Position numbers and translations under genes: made by a program. The notes under the pieces are model-generated. The model did not search any database, had not been told where the DNA came from, and saw only the letters and a program-made list of their open reading frames with translations. Positions 25,558 through 32,870 of a stretch of 64,000 bases of DNA are shown piece by piece. Within the stretch, counting starts at the first letter, position 1, and every line of letters begins with the position of its first letter. This stretch comes from Verrucomicrobiota bacterium (GTDB lineage: Bacteria; Verrucomicrobiota; Verrucomicrobiia; Chthoniobacterales; SZAS-18): NCBI GenBank assembly GCA_019241085.1, contig JAFAXH010000040.1:43577-107576 (forward strand). Direction: 5' to 3'.

Positions 25558-25704
25558 GGAAGCTCGAAGTTCCAAGCTCGAAGCTCGAAACAAGCTCAAA
25601 GATTCCAAGCTCAAAAACGGACTGCGTGATCAGCGTTGCGGCTGGTTTTGAGTTTTGGGCTTTGAACTTGCTTTGAGCTTAGAACTTCGAGCTTAGAACT
25701 TTCC
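25558..25704. repeat. Inverted repeat of AAGCTC/AAGTTC words
   Basis: The left half carries repeated words like AAGCTCGAAG, AAGTTCC and AAGCTCAAAG, and the right half their complements (CTTTGAGCTTAGAACTTCGA and similar). The two halves are imperfectly complementary over about 60 nt around a short GC-rich core (GCGTGATCAGCGTTGCGGC). It fills the gap between lipA and the GT2 gene, both on the plus strand. Confidence 0.8.
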
Positions 25705-25713
25705 TTCTCCGCC

Positions 25714-26442
25714 ATGTCCGTCGCCGCTCTCATCCCTGCGTATTGCGAGGAAAAATTCATCGCCAACGTGGTCGCGCGCACGCTCGCCCAACAGCCGGGC
25801 ATCAGCCGCGTGCTCGTCGTGGACGACGGCTCGCCCGACCGCACGGCGGAACTGGCGCGCGCGGCCGGCGCGGAGGTGATCGTTCACGAAACGAACGCCG
25901 GCAAAGGCGCGGCGGTGCAGACCGGGCTGCGGCGGTTGCAGGAAGACCCGGCCTGCGAATGGATCGTCATGCTCGACGCCGACGGCCAGCATCGGCCCGA
26001 GGAGATCGGCCGGTTTCTCGATGCCGCGCAGCAAATGCCCGCGGCGCGCTTGTTCATCGGCACGCGCATGAGCGACACGCGCACGATGCCCCTCGTGCGG
26101 CGGCTGACGAACCGCTTCATGTCGGCGCAGATCAGCCTGCTCTGCGGACAGCGCATTGCCGACACACAATGCGGCTTTCGCCTCCTGCACCGCACGCTCA
26201 TCCCGCTGTTGCTCGACCGCGCGGCACGGTTCGATTACGAGACCGAGATGCTCATTGTCACGAGTTGGCGCGGGGAAAAAATCGCCGACGTGCCGGTGAG
26301 CACGGTCTATGGCGAAGAAACGAGCAGCATCCATCCGCTGCGCGACACCGGGCGGTTTTTCAAGCTCATGGGCCGCTACTGGCTGCGGCGCTGGCGGCAA
26401 CGCGAAGTTGATGGAAATCAAGCTGCGATGTTGCCGCTTTAG
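25714..26442 (+). CDS. Family 2 glycosyltransferase
   Basis: The 242-aa protein is a GT-A fold transferase of the dolichol-phosphate-mannose-synthase-like GT2 group. SVAALIPAYCEE begins the nucleotide-binding strand, VVDDGSPDRT is the donor-site motif, MLDADGQH is the DXD-like metal site and DTQCGFRLLHR is the acceptor-loop pattern. There is no membrane helix in the C-terminus, so it is probably a soluble or peripheral enzyme. It stands apart from the main glycan locus. Confidence 0.88.
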   Translation: MSVAALIPAYCEEKFIANVVARTLAQQPGISRVLVVDDGSPDRTAELARAAGAEVIVHETNAGKGAAVQTGLRRLQEDPACEWIVMLDADGQHRPEEIGRFLDAAQQMPAARLFIGTRMSDTRTMPLVRRLTNRFMSAQISLLCGQRIADTQCGFRLLHRTLIPLLLDRAARFDYETEMLIVTSWRGEKIADVPVSTVYGEETSSIHPLRDTGRFFKLMGRYWLRRWRQREVDGNQAAMLPL

Positions 26443-26475
26443 CTGTTTGGGATAAAACGGACGCGCCAGCTTTTC

Positions 26476-26640
26476 CCTGTCATCCTGAGCTTGTCGAAGG
26501 ATCGCTTGCTGCCTGCCTTGGCTCGCAGAACAAACAAACCGCAGTTTGTTGATCCACCGAGCCAGACAATCAATGAGAGGTTTGGCTTCGCCTGTCTCCG
26601 CTGCGCTCCGGCTCTCGACTGCGCTCGGGATGACAAAAGG
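26476..26640. repeat. Inverted repeat (TCATCCTGAGC type) with nested hairpin
   Basis: The left arm starts TGTCATCCTGAGCTTGTCGA and the right arm is the complement of TGTCATCCCGAGCGCAGTCG. Words of this type (TCATyCTGAGC...GAAGGATC) are known to me as dispersed repeats in many unrelated bacteria. The core folds again: GGCTCG at 26520 with CGAGCC at 26558, and AACAAAC at 26533 with GTTTGTT at 26544. It lies between convergent genes, so a bidirectional terminator role is possible. Confidence 0.8.
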
Positions 26641-26676
26641 TAAAAACGGGTGGCGTTTAATCCACGCTCATCACCG

Positions 26677-27825
26677 CTAGCTCCGCAATTTCTCCAACAG
26701 CCGATCAATCTCGACGTATTGCTCGACGAGCGTTTGGATCGCGCTGATTTTTTCCGTGTCGCCGGGCAGCGTCTTCACCGTCATCGAATGAATGCGGCTG
26801 GCCACCGCGAAGCTTTCGTGCGGCGAGGTGATGAACGGAATCTCCGAGCTGTGGATCATGTCCAGGATGCTCGGGTGCGGCCGGTGCTGCCCGCACAGCG
26901 CCACGCCCGCGACCAGCGGCGGCCCGGACTTGCCGCCGCCGCCGCCCTGCTCGCCGGTCGCCGCTGTGCTCGGCAAGAGACAAGTTGACGAGAGCGCGGC
27001 GAGGATGATGTCCTCGCGGTCGCCGGGCGTGACCAACAGCGTGCCGGGCGCGAAGTGCTCGACCACGTTGCCGCTGCTCGCCGCGCCGATGACGACCCGC
27101 CGCACGTGCCGCCGGTTGCGCTGCCAGCCGTGCAGAAATTCGCCGTCGATGCTCGTCGCAATTTGCGCCAGCGTCGCCTCCGCGAGCATCGGCACGTCGG
27201 GCAACACGCCGAGCAGATCGATCCCCAACCGCGCGAAGCCGCGCCGGGCGAAGTCGGCGATGTATTCGCGCTTCGAGGGCATCACCTTGTTCAAAATCAC
27301 GCCGGCGATTTCCACGCCTTCGAGGTCGAACAGCGCGCGGTTGAGCGCGATCTCGTCGATCGGCTTGCCAATGCCGCCGCCGGTCACGAGGATGACCTTG
27401 CTGTGCAGGATGCTGGCCACCCGCGCGTTGGATAAATCGAACACGCTGCCCACGCCCGCGTGCCCGGTGCCTTCGACGATGACGAAGTCTTTTTCCCACG
27501 CCGCGCGGTCAAACGCGTGTTGCAGCCGGCGCACGAGCGCATCGTTGTTCGCGTGCTCGATGTAACGGCGGGTAAAATCCGGCTCGACGGCAATCGGGCT
27601 CATGTCTTCGAGCGGCACTTGCGGATGAAACGTGTCGTCGATGAGCAGCGAATCTTCGTCGATCCGTTTGCCTTCGACTTCGACAAAGCGTTGCCCGACC
27701 GGCTTGATGAAGCCGATGCGGCCGAGGCGTTTTTTCAACGCCGCGAACAGGCCAAGGGCCGCGGTGGTCTTGCCGTCGTTCTGACGGGTGGCAGCAACAA
27801 AAAGCCGGAGGGTCTCGTTGTTCAT
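26677..27825 (-). CDS. P-loop/DRTGG domain protein (Pta N-terminal-like)
   Basis: The 382-aa protein resembles the N-terminal half of long phosphotransacetylases: a BioD-like P-loop domain with TRQNDGKTTAALGL (residues about 12-25), VEGTGHAGVGSVFDL and VTGGGIGKPIDEIALN, then a DRTGG domain (about 215-345) with a Gly-rich insertion. The catalytic phosphate acetyltransferase domain is absent. Stand-alone proteins of this type are suspected to sense metabolites; the exact role is unknown. Repeat 27848-27973 lies directly upstream. Confidence 0.82.
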   Translation of the reverse strand: MNNETLRLFVAATRQNDGKTTAALGLFAALKKRLGRIGFIKPVGQRFVEVEGKRIDEDSLLIDDTFHPQVPLEDMSPIAVEPDFTRRYIEHANNDALVRRLQHAFDRAAWEKDFVIVEGTGHAGVGSVFDLSNARVASILHSKVILVTGGGIGKPIDEIALNRALFDLEGVEIAGVILNKVMPSKREYIADFARRGFARLGIDLLGVLPDVPMLAEATLAQIATSIDGEFLHGWQRNRRHVRRVVIGAASSGNVVEHFAPGTLLVTPGDREDIILAALSSTCLLPSTAATGEQGGGGGKSGPPLVAGVALCGQHRPHPSILDMIHSSEIPFITSPHESFAVASRIHSMTVKTLPGDTEKISAIQTLVEQYVEIDRLLEKLRS

Positions 27826-27847
27826 TCCAATCTCTCTCGCTTAAAAT

Positions 27848-27973
27848 CTTAATCGTAATCCTAATCTTACGGGACTATGCACCTGACGAAGGCTGCCAGA
27901 AGCATCGACTCCGTTGCTCCAGAAGGAACATTTGTCAGGCGCATAGTCCCGTAAGATTAGGATTACGATTAAG
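27848..27973. repeat. Near-perfect 40-bp inverted repeat with hexamer arms (copy 5)
   Basis: Arms 27848-27887 and 27934-27973 are complementary over 40 bp with one mismatch. The outer parts are three NTAATC hexamers as in copies 1-4, but the inner parts (CGGGACTATGC and CCTGAC) and the 46-nt loop are unrelated to the TGCCGCCGGAGGCA core. It lies between the start of the DRTGG gene and the stop of the transaldolase gene, both on the minus strand. Confidence 0.92.
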
Positions 27974-28004
27974 CCGTTTGGGGCGGGGAGAGGTGCTCTG
28001 GTTT

Positions 28005-28733
28005 TTACAACGTGAAACCCGCCGACTCGGCGTCGCGGGCAAACATCTTCACCGTCTCCAGCGAGAGTTCTTCCAAATCCTGTCCGCACATCTTGAACGC
28101 CTTCGCCAGAATGTCGTGGGTGATGGTGACGATGTCGCAGCCGCACGCGTCGGCTTGGAAGATATTGAGCACCTCGCGCACGCTCGCCCAGAGCAACTCC
28201 GCCTGCGGCCGGGCGGCATCTTTGAGGATCGTGCGGCACTCCTGCATCAGCGGCACGGGATCGCGCCCGGTGTCGGCGACGCGGCCGGCGAAGACGCTCA
28301 CCACCGCCGGCGTCTCCGCGGCGAGCGCGCGAGCGACGCCGCGCACCTGCGCCGTCGTGAGAATCGCGGTGACGTTGAGCTTCACGCCGTCGCGCGAGAG
28401 TTCCTCGATCAACGGCAGGCAGCTCTCGGCGCGCGTGTTGGTGATCGGGATTTTGACGTAAACATTCTGGCCCCAGCCGGTGATCTTCAACGCCTGCCGG
28501 CGCATCTCTTTTTCCTCGTCGGAAAAGACCTCGAACGAGATCGGCTTGTCGGTGATCGCGGCGAGCACTTCGTGCGCGAATTTTTCGTAATCGCGCAGGC
28601 CGACCTTGTGCATGAGCGTCGGGTTGGTCGTCATGCCGGCGATGAGCGGATTGGCGGCGAGCGACTTCATGCCGGCGACGTCGGCACCGTCGGCGAAGAG
28701 TTTGACGCGCAGGGCGGAAAGGCAGGAGTTCAT
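28005..28733 (-). CDS. Transaldolase-family protein
   Basis: The 242-aa product belongs to the short transaldolase/fructose-6-phosphate aldolase group: KLFADGADV, MTTNPTLM, the Schiff-base lysine in VYVKIPIT (about residue 94), LNVTAILTTAQV and SVFAGRVADTG. Transaldolases make sedoheptulose 7-phosphate from fructose 6-phosphate and erythrose 4-phosphate. It ends the operon-like row of heptose genes, so its likely job is to feed sedoheptulose 7-phosphate to the GmhA-like isomerase (inference). ATG 28733 was chosen as the start. Confidence 0.82.
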   Translation of the reverse strand: MNSCLSALRVKLFADGADVAGMKSLAANPLIAGMTTNPTLMHKVGLRDYEKFAHEVLAAITDKPISFEVFSDEEKEMRRQALKITGWGQNVYVKIPITNTRAESCLPLIEELSRDGVKLNVTAILTTAQVRGVARALAAETPAVVSVFAGRVADTGRDPVPLMQECRTILKDAARPQAELLWASVREVLNIFQADACGCDIVTITHDILAKAFKMCGQDLEELSLETVKMFARDAESAGFTL

Positions 28734-28784
28734 AATAATAAAAGGTGGCAGGCGAAGGGTGGCGTTGTCAGCAATAGACCGCAC

Positions 28785-29360
28785 TCAGCGACGGTTTTCG
28801 AGCACGATTTGCGCGGCCTCGCTCAAGCTGTGGACGCAAAAATCCGGCGGCTGGCGCAGCTTTTCGGCGTAGCCGTAATCAATGAAAATCGTGCGGCAAC
28901 CCGCGGCGTGACCGCAGTCGATGTCGCGCCAGCGGTCGCCGACGAGCCAGCTTTTGGCTAAGTCGATGTCGAGCGCGCGGGCGGCGGCGAGCACCATGCC
29001 GGGCGCTGGTTTTCGACAGTCACAAGGCTGGCCGAAATCGGTGCCGCCGTGAAAGCAGACTTCGACCCGGTCAATGCCCGGCGCCAGCGCGCGCAGCCGC
29101 GCGTGCATCGCGTCCACCTCGGCGCGCGTCTGCGTGCCTCGACCGACATCGGGTTGGTTGGTGACCACGACGAGCCGGTAGCCGGCTGCGCGCAATTTTT
29201 CGCACGCTTCAACCACGCCCGGCAGCAGCACAAACTCCGCGACCGCCGCCGGCGGATACGGCCGTCCGTCGCGCACGACCGCCGCGTTCAACACGCCGTC
29301 GCGGTCGAGAAAAACGGCGGCTGGCTTCGCGTTGGCGGTCCTTATTTCGTGCTCTCCCAT
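28785..29360 (-). CDS. GmhB-like heptose 1,7-bisphosphate phosphatase (HAD-IIIA)
   Basis: The 191-aa HAD phosphatase has the DxD nucleophile motif FLDRDGVLN (residues about 17-25), motif II VVTNQPDVG, motif III Lys in CRKPAPGM and motif IV VGDRWRDID. It also has the GmhB-type zinc loop C-x-H...C-x-C (CFHGGTDFGQPCDC). It would remove the C7 phosphate of D-glycero-D-manno-heptose 1,7-bisphosphate before nucleotide activation. It overlaps the SIS gene by 19 bp. Confidence 0.85.
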   Translation of the reverse strand: MGEHEIRTANAKPAAVFLDRDGVLNAAVVRDGRPYPPAAVAEFVLLPGVVEACEKLRAAGYRLVVVTNQPDVGRGTQTRAEVDAMHARLRALAPGIDRVEVCFHGGTDFGQPCDCRKPAPGMVLAAARALDIDLAKSWLVGDRWRDIDCGHAAGCRTIFIDYGYAEKLRQPPDFCVHSLSEAAQIVLENRR

Positions 29361-29938
29361 TTGGTCTGCGCGACCTTCAATTTCGGGTGTGAAACGAACA
29401 GGTGCCAGACCACGGCTTGGAACGCCTCGGCGTGCGGCGTCACGTTCGCCGGGTTCGCCACAGGCACGACAATCGCCGCGTCGGCGACCTGCGCCGTGTA
29501 GCCATCCGGCTTGCCGACGATGCCGACGATGGCGCTGCCTTTTTCCTTTGCGAGTTGCAATGCGGAGACCAAATTCGGGCTGATGTTTTTTTCCAAGCTG
29601 CCGCCGCCGACGGAGAAAACGAGCAGCGCATCTTTTTCATTCAAGCGGCTGCCGCGCAGCCATTCGACGAAGACGCTCGCCCAGCCTTCGTCGTTCGTGC
29701 GCGCGGTGAGTTCGGAGACATTGTCCGTCGGCGCGTAAGCCTCGAAGCCGGCGATCTTGCGAAAGTCATTGACCGCGTGGCCAGCGTTGCCCGCGCTGCC
29801 GCCGACGCCGAGGATGAACAGCCGCCCGCCGCGCGCGCGCGCGGCAACCAAAATGTCCACGGCGCGTTCGCAAACGGCCGGGTCGAGCGCGGACGCGATC
29901 TCGACGGTTTCACGCAAATGTTGTTCGGAATAGCTCAT
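29342..29938 (-). CDS. GmhA-like SIS-domain phosphosugar isomerase
   Basis: The 198-aa protein has a SIS fold with LFILGVGGSAGNAGHAVNDF (residues about 39-58), FSVGGGSLEKNISPNL and IVGIVGKPDGYTAQVAD. GmhA converts sedoheptulose 7-phosphate to D-glycero-D-manno-heptose 7-phosphate. The sequence is diverged from E. coli GmhA, but the neighbourhood (HAD phosphatase, nucleotidyltransferase, GHMP kinase) supports this role. Start at ATG 29938, with an inverted repeat just upstream. Confidence 0.8.
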   Translation of the reverse strand: MSYSEQHLRETVEIASALDPAVCERAVDILVAARARGGRLFILGVGGSAGNAGHAVNDFRKIAGFEAYAPTDNVSELTARTNDEGWASVFVEWLRGSRLNEKDALLVFSVGGGSLEKNISPNLVSALQLAKEKGSAIVGIVGKPDGYTAQVADAAIVVPVANPANVTPHAEAFQAVVWHLFVSHPKLKVAQTKWESTK

Positions 29939-29963
29939 GGTGTGGTTTGGAAAAGGGAAATTT

Positions 29964-30076
29964 TTTTAGACAGGATTAACAGGATTTTACAGGATTATCG
30001 GAGGCGGAGAATAGAGGATCGGCGCCCAATTTTGATGTCTGCCAATCCTGTAAAATCCAGTTAATCCTGTCTAAAA
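29964..30076. repeat. Inverted repeat with ACAGGATT arms
   Basis: Arms 29964-29996 and 30044-30076 match over 33 bp with one mismatch and are built of three ACAGGATTA/T words. The 47-nt core is GC-rich. The right arm encodes the last few codons (Arg-Gln-Asp) and the TAA stop of the neighbouring nucleotidyltransferase gene, so the element has become part of that gene. Similar ACAGGATT words are, from memory, found in other GC-rich genomes. Confidence 0.9.
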
Positions 30077-30807
30077 TTTCGTTGCGTCTGCGCGCTCAGC
30101 AAGGCATCGAGTTCCGCCAGCCCGGCGTGCGAGCCGATCTCGTAAAAACGCTGCGTCACCTCGCAACCCGCGAGCTGCTGGCGCGCGACGAGCGCGGCAT
30201 ACACGTCGGCGAGATCGAATGGCGCCTCCGCCGGCCAGGGCGCGAGCACTTCGGCGCGCAGGATGCCCAGGCCGTAGTCGATGTGCTGCATTTCGGCGAC
30301 GCGATTTTTTTTGTGATAAAGCCGGATCGTGCCGTCGGCAAAAAAGACGTTGCTCGTGTCCCAGCGGCCCGCGTTGTTAAACACCGTCATCAGCGCCGGC
30401 TTGCCGCTGGCCACAAACGCCGCGACCGCCGCCGCGTAATCCATCGGCAAATACGAATCGCCGTAGAGCACGAGAAATTTCTCGCCGAGCAACGGCAGCG
30501 CCCGCCGCAACGCGCCGCCCGTGCCGAGCAACTTGTCGCCGTCGAACGAATACGCGATCTGCATCCCAAACGCCGCGCCGTCGCCAAATTCCGCTTCGAT
30601 CATCTCGCCGAGAAAACCGGCGCACAGCACGACCTTGCGCAATCCGTGCGAGTGCAGCAGCCGCAGTTGATGCGCGAGAAACGGCTCGCCCGCCACGGGC
30701 ACGAGCGCCTTCGGGATTTTTTCCGTGATCGGCCGCAGCCGCGTCGCCAATCCGCCGGCCAGCAAAGCCACGGACCAGTCGGCGAGATCGGCGGAAATCA
30801 TGGTCAA
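30061..30807 (-). CDS. HddC-like nucleotidyltransferase
   Basis: The 248-aa enzyme is a sugar-1-phosphate nucleotidyltransferase: LLAGGLATRLRPITEKIPKA (residues about 15-34) is the NTP-binding signature, LVLYGDSYLP holds the metal-binding Asp and YDxG-like YGLGIL follows. In this context it would transfer a nucleotide (GMP in the HddC pathway) to heptose 1-phosphate. The final residues and stop codon come from the right arm of the 29964-30076 repeat, so the ancestral C-terminus has been replaced or extended. Confidence 0.82.
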   Translation of the reverse strand: MTMISADLADWSVALLAGGLATRLRPITEKIPKALVPVAGEPFLAHQLRLLHSHGLRKVVLCAGFLGEMIEAEFGDGAAFGMQIAYSFDGDKLLGTGGALRRALPLLGEKFLVLYGDSYLPMDYAAAVAAFVASGKPALMTVFNNAGRWDTSNVFFADGTIRLYHKKNRVAEMQHIDYGLGILRAEVLAPWPAEAPFDLADVYAALVARQQLAGCEVTQRFYEIGSHAGLAELDALLSAQTQRNFRQD

Positions 30808-30830
30808 AAGAAAAGAGTCTTTTCGTTAAT

Positions 30831-30856
30831 GCAAATCGTTTGCGCAAACTATTTGC
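30831..30856. promoter_or_regulatory. 26-nt near-perfect palindrome
   Basis: GCAAAT, C, GTTTGCGCAAAC, T, ATTTGC form a palindrome with a perfect 12-bp centre and one mismatched pair. It sits in the 55-bp gap between the HddC-like start and the HddA-like stop. It could be an operator, or an intercistronic hairpin in the mRNA. Confidence 0.4.
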
Positions 30857-30862
30857 GTTTAT

Positions 30863-31840
30863 TTAAGCCACCGTTTTCGTCCCCTCGAAATCGAAACGAA
30901 ACCGCACCTCCGTCAGCCCTTGCTCGCGCAGCGCGTGCCGCAGCCGCGCCTTGTCGCCGGCGTAGAACATGAGGAAGCCGCCGCCGCCCGCGCCGATGAG
31001 CTTGCCGCCGAGCGCGCCGTGCGCCATCGCGTGCTCATACCAGGCGTTGATGCGGTCGTTGCTCATGCCGCCGCTGCGCTCTTTTTTGCGCTGCCAATGC
31101 ACGTCCATCAATCGCGCGAATTCTTCCAGGTCGCCGCTTTCCAGCGCGCGCTGGCTTTGCCGGCCGAGGTCTTTGACGAAGTGCAGATTTTCCGTCATCG
31201 CCGGATCGGCTTTTTTGCTCTTGTCGTCTTGTTCCTTCAAAATTTTGGAAGCCGACCGTGCGTAGCCGGTGAAGAAAAGCAGCAGGTTGTCTTCGAGGTT
31301 ATAAAGCGTCTCCTGCGAGATTTTCAGCGGCCACGCGCGCACGCGGCCGTCGGGCTGAAATTCAAAGCAAGTCAACCCGCCGTAAGCGGCGATGTATTGA
31401 TCCTGCTTGCCGATGGGTTCGCCGAGTTTTTCGATCTCGATGTGGCATGCCTGCTCGGCGAGTTCCTGCGGATGAATGAGGTGCTTGCGGTGTGTGTGCA
31501 GCGCCTTCAGCAACGCCGTCGTGAACGATCCCGACGAGCCGAGTCCGGTGCCCGCCGGGATGTCGGCCATCGAGGTGATTTCCAAGCCAGGCGCTTCGAC
31601 GCCGACGAGCTTCATCGCTTCGCGGATGATCGGATGTTCCAACTCGTCCACGCTGCCGACGCGTTCGAGCTTCGAGTATTTCACGATCAACTCCGGCACG
31701 AACGTCTGGTGCAGCGTCAGGTAAACGTATTTGTCAATCGCCGCCGCGATCAGGAAACCGGTGTGCTCTCGATAATACGACGGCAAATCCGTGCCGCCGC
31801 CGCCGAGCGAAATGCGCAAAGGTGAACGCGTGATAATCAT
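30863..31840 (-). CDS. HddA-like heptose 7-phosphate kinase (GHMP)
   Basis: The 325-aa GHMP kinase begins MIITRSPLRISLGGGGTDLP, the hallmark of D-glycero-alpha-D-manno-heptose 7-phosphate kinase, and has the ATP-binding motif PAGTGLGSSGSF and the C-terminal GGKLIGAGGGGFLMF. It phosphorylates heptose 7-phosphate at C1. Its ATG (31840) overlaps the stop of the Gfo/Idh gene by 4 bp, so translation is coupled. Confidence 0.9.
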   Translation of the reverse strand: MIITRSPLRISLGGGGTDLPSYYREHTGFLIAAAIDKYVYLTLHQTFVPELIVKYSKLERVGSVDELEHPIIREAMKLVGVEAPGLEITSMADIPAGTGLGSSGSFTTALLKALHTHRKHLIHPQELAEQACHIEIEKLGEPIGKQDQYIAAYGGLTCFEFQPDGRVRAWPLKISQETLYNLEDNLLLFFTGYARSASKILKEQDDKSKKADPAMTENLHFVKDLGRQSQRALESGDLEEFARLMDVHWQRKKERSGGMSNDRINAWYEHAMAHGALGGKLIGAGGGGFLMFYAGDKARLRHALREQGLTEVRFRFDFEGTKTVA

Positions 31841-32862
31841 GATTTCAAATAGCCGCTCGCGCGGTAAATTTGCTCGACGACCGCCAGCGCCGCGCGCGCT
31901 TCTTGCAAGCCCGGCTCCGGCGCGCGGCCCAGCCGCAAATCGTCCAAAAACGCGCGCATTTCCAGCGCCCACGAATCGTCGCCGCGCGGATATTCCCAGA
32001 TCGTCGTTTCCGGCGGACCCATCTGCGGCAACATGCGATAAAACGCCAGCCGCTCGACGCCGTAGCTGCCGCCCAAGCCTTCGACGTGCAGCTTGCCGTC
32101 GCGGCCGTAAATTTCGAGCGAAAACAAATTCTTCCACTCCGTGCAACTCACGTGCAGCCACGCCGTCTGGCCGGTCGCGGTGCGCAGAGAAAAAAACGTG
32201 TTGTCATCCACCGGCATGTCCCAAAAATACGTCGCCGCGTGGCCGGCGATTTCAGTGAACTCGCCGAGAAACCAGCCCGCGAGATCGACGAGATGCACGC
32301 CCTGGTCGATGCCCTCGCCGCCGCCAGACAACGCCGGGTCCGCGCGCCATTCGCGGTCGTAGCCGACGCGCCCGCCGTGGCCGTAGCGGCCGCGGATGAA
32401 CAGCAGCGGACCGAGCGCGCCGGCATCGACGATCTCGCGCGCTTTTTGCAGCGCGGGATGAAAGCGGTGGTTGTAGCCGACGCGCACCGGCGCGCGATTT
32501 TTTTTGGACAAATCAATCAACTCATCGAGCTGCGCGACCGAGATCGCCGCGGGCTTTTCCACGAGCACCGGCTTGCCCGCGCGCAACGCCGTCGCGGTGA
32601 GCGCGGCCAGCGCGCCGTTGAGCGTCGCGACGATCACCGCGCCGACCGCCGGATCGTTCACCGCGTCCTCCGCGCTGGCCGTCGCGCGCGCGCCGCCGCC
32701 GGCCGTTTTTGCCAACGCTTCGGCCCGCGCGATTTCCACGTCGCAAGCGACGGCGAGCTGGCCCGGCGCGAGGCTCGCCAGCCGTTTGCGGCCGATCAAG
32801 CCGCAGCCAATGATGGCGAAGCGCGGCGAGGGCGAAGACGAAGGCGCGGCAGTCATTTCCAT
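31837..32862 (-). CDS. Gfo/Idh/MocA-family oxidoreductase
   Basis: The 341-aa NAD(P)-dependent oxidoreductase has the Rossmann motif IIGCGLIGRKRL (residues about 17-28), the catalytic EKPAAIS motif and a YNHRFHPA strand, then the substrate domain. Such enzymes oxidise or reduce hydroxyls of nucleotide-linked sugars. ATG 32862 (MEMTAAPS) starts the Rossmann fold properly; the frame stays open another 700 bp upstream, but that stretch is a shadow of the SDR gene. Its role on the heptose is inferred from position. Confidence 0.88.
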   Translation of the reverse strand: MEMTAAPSSSPSPRFAIIGCGLIGRKRLASLAPGQLAVACDVEIARAEALAKTAGGGARATASAEDAVNDPAVGAVIVATLNGALAALTATALRAGKPVLVEKPAAISVAQLDELIDLSKKNRAPVRVGYNHRFHPALQKAREIVDAGALGPLLFIRGRYGHGGRVGYDREWRADPALSGGGEGIDQGVHLVDLAGWFLGEFTEIAGHAATYFWDMPVDDNTFFSLRTATGQTAWLHVSCTEWKNLFSLEIYGRDGKLHVEGLGGSYGVERLAFYRMLPQMGPPETTIWEYPRGDDSWALEMRAFLDDLRLGRAPEPGLQEARAALAVVEQIYRASGYLKS

Positions 32863-32870
32863 GAAAAAAT

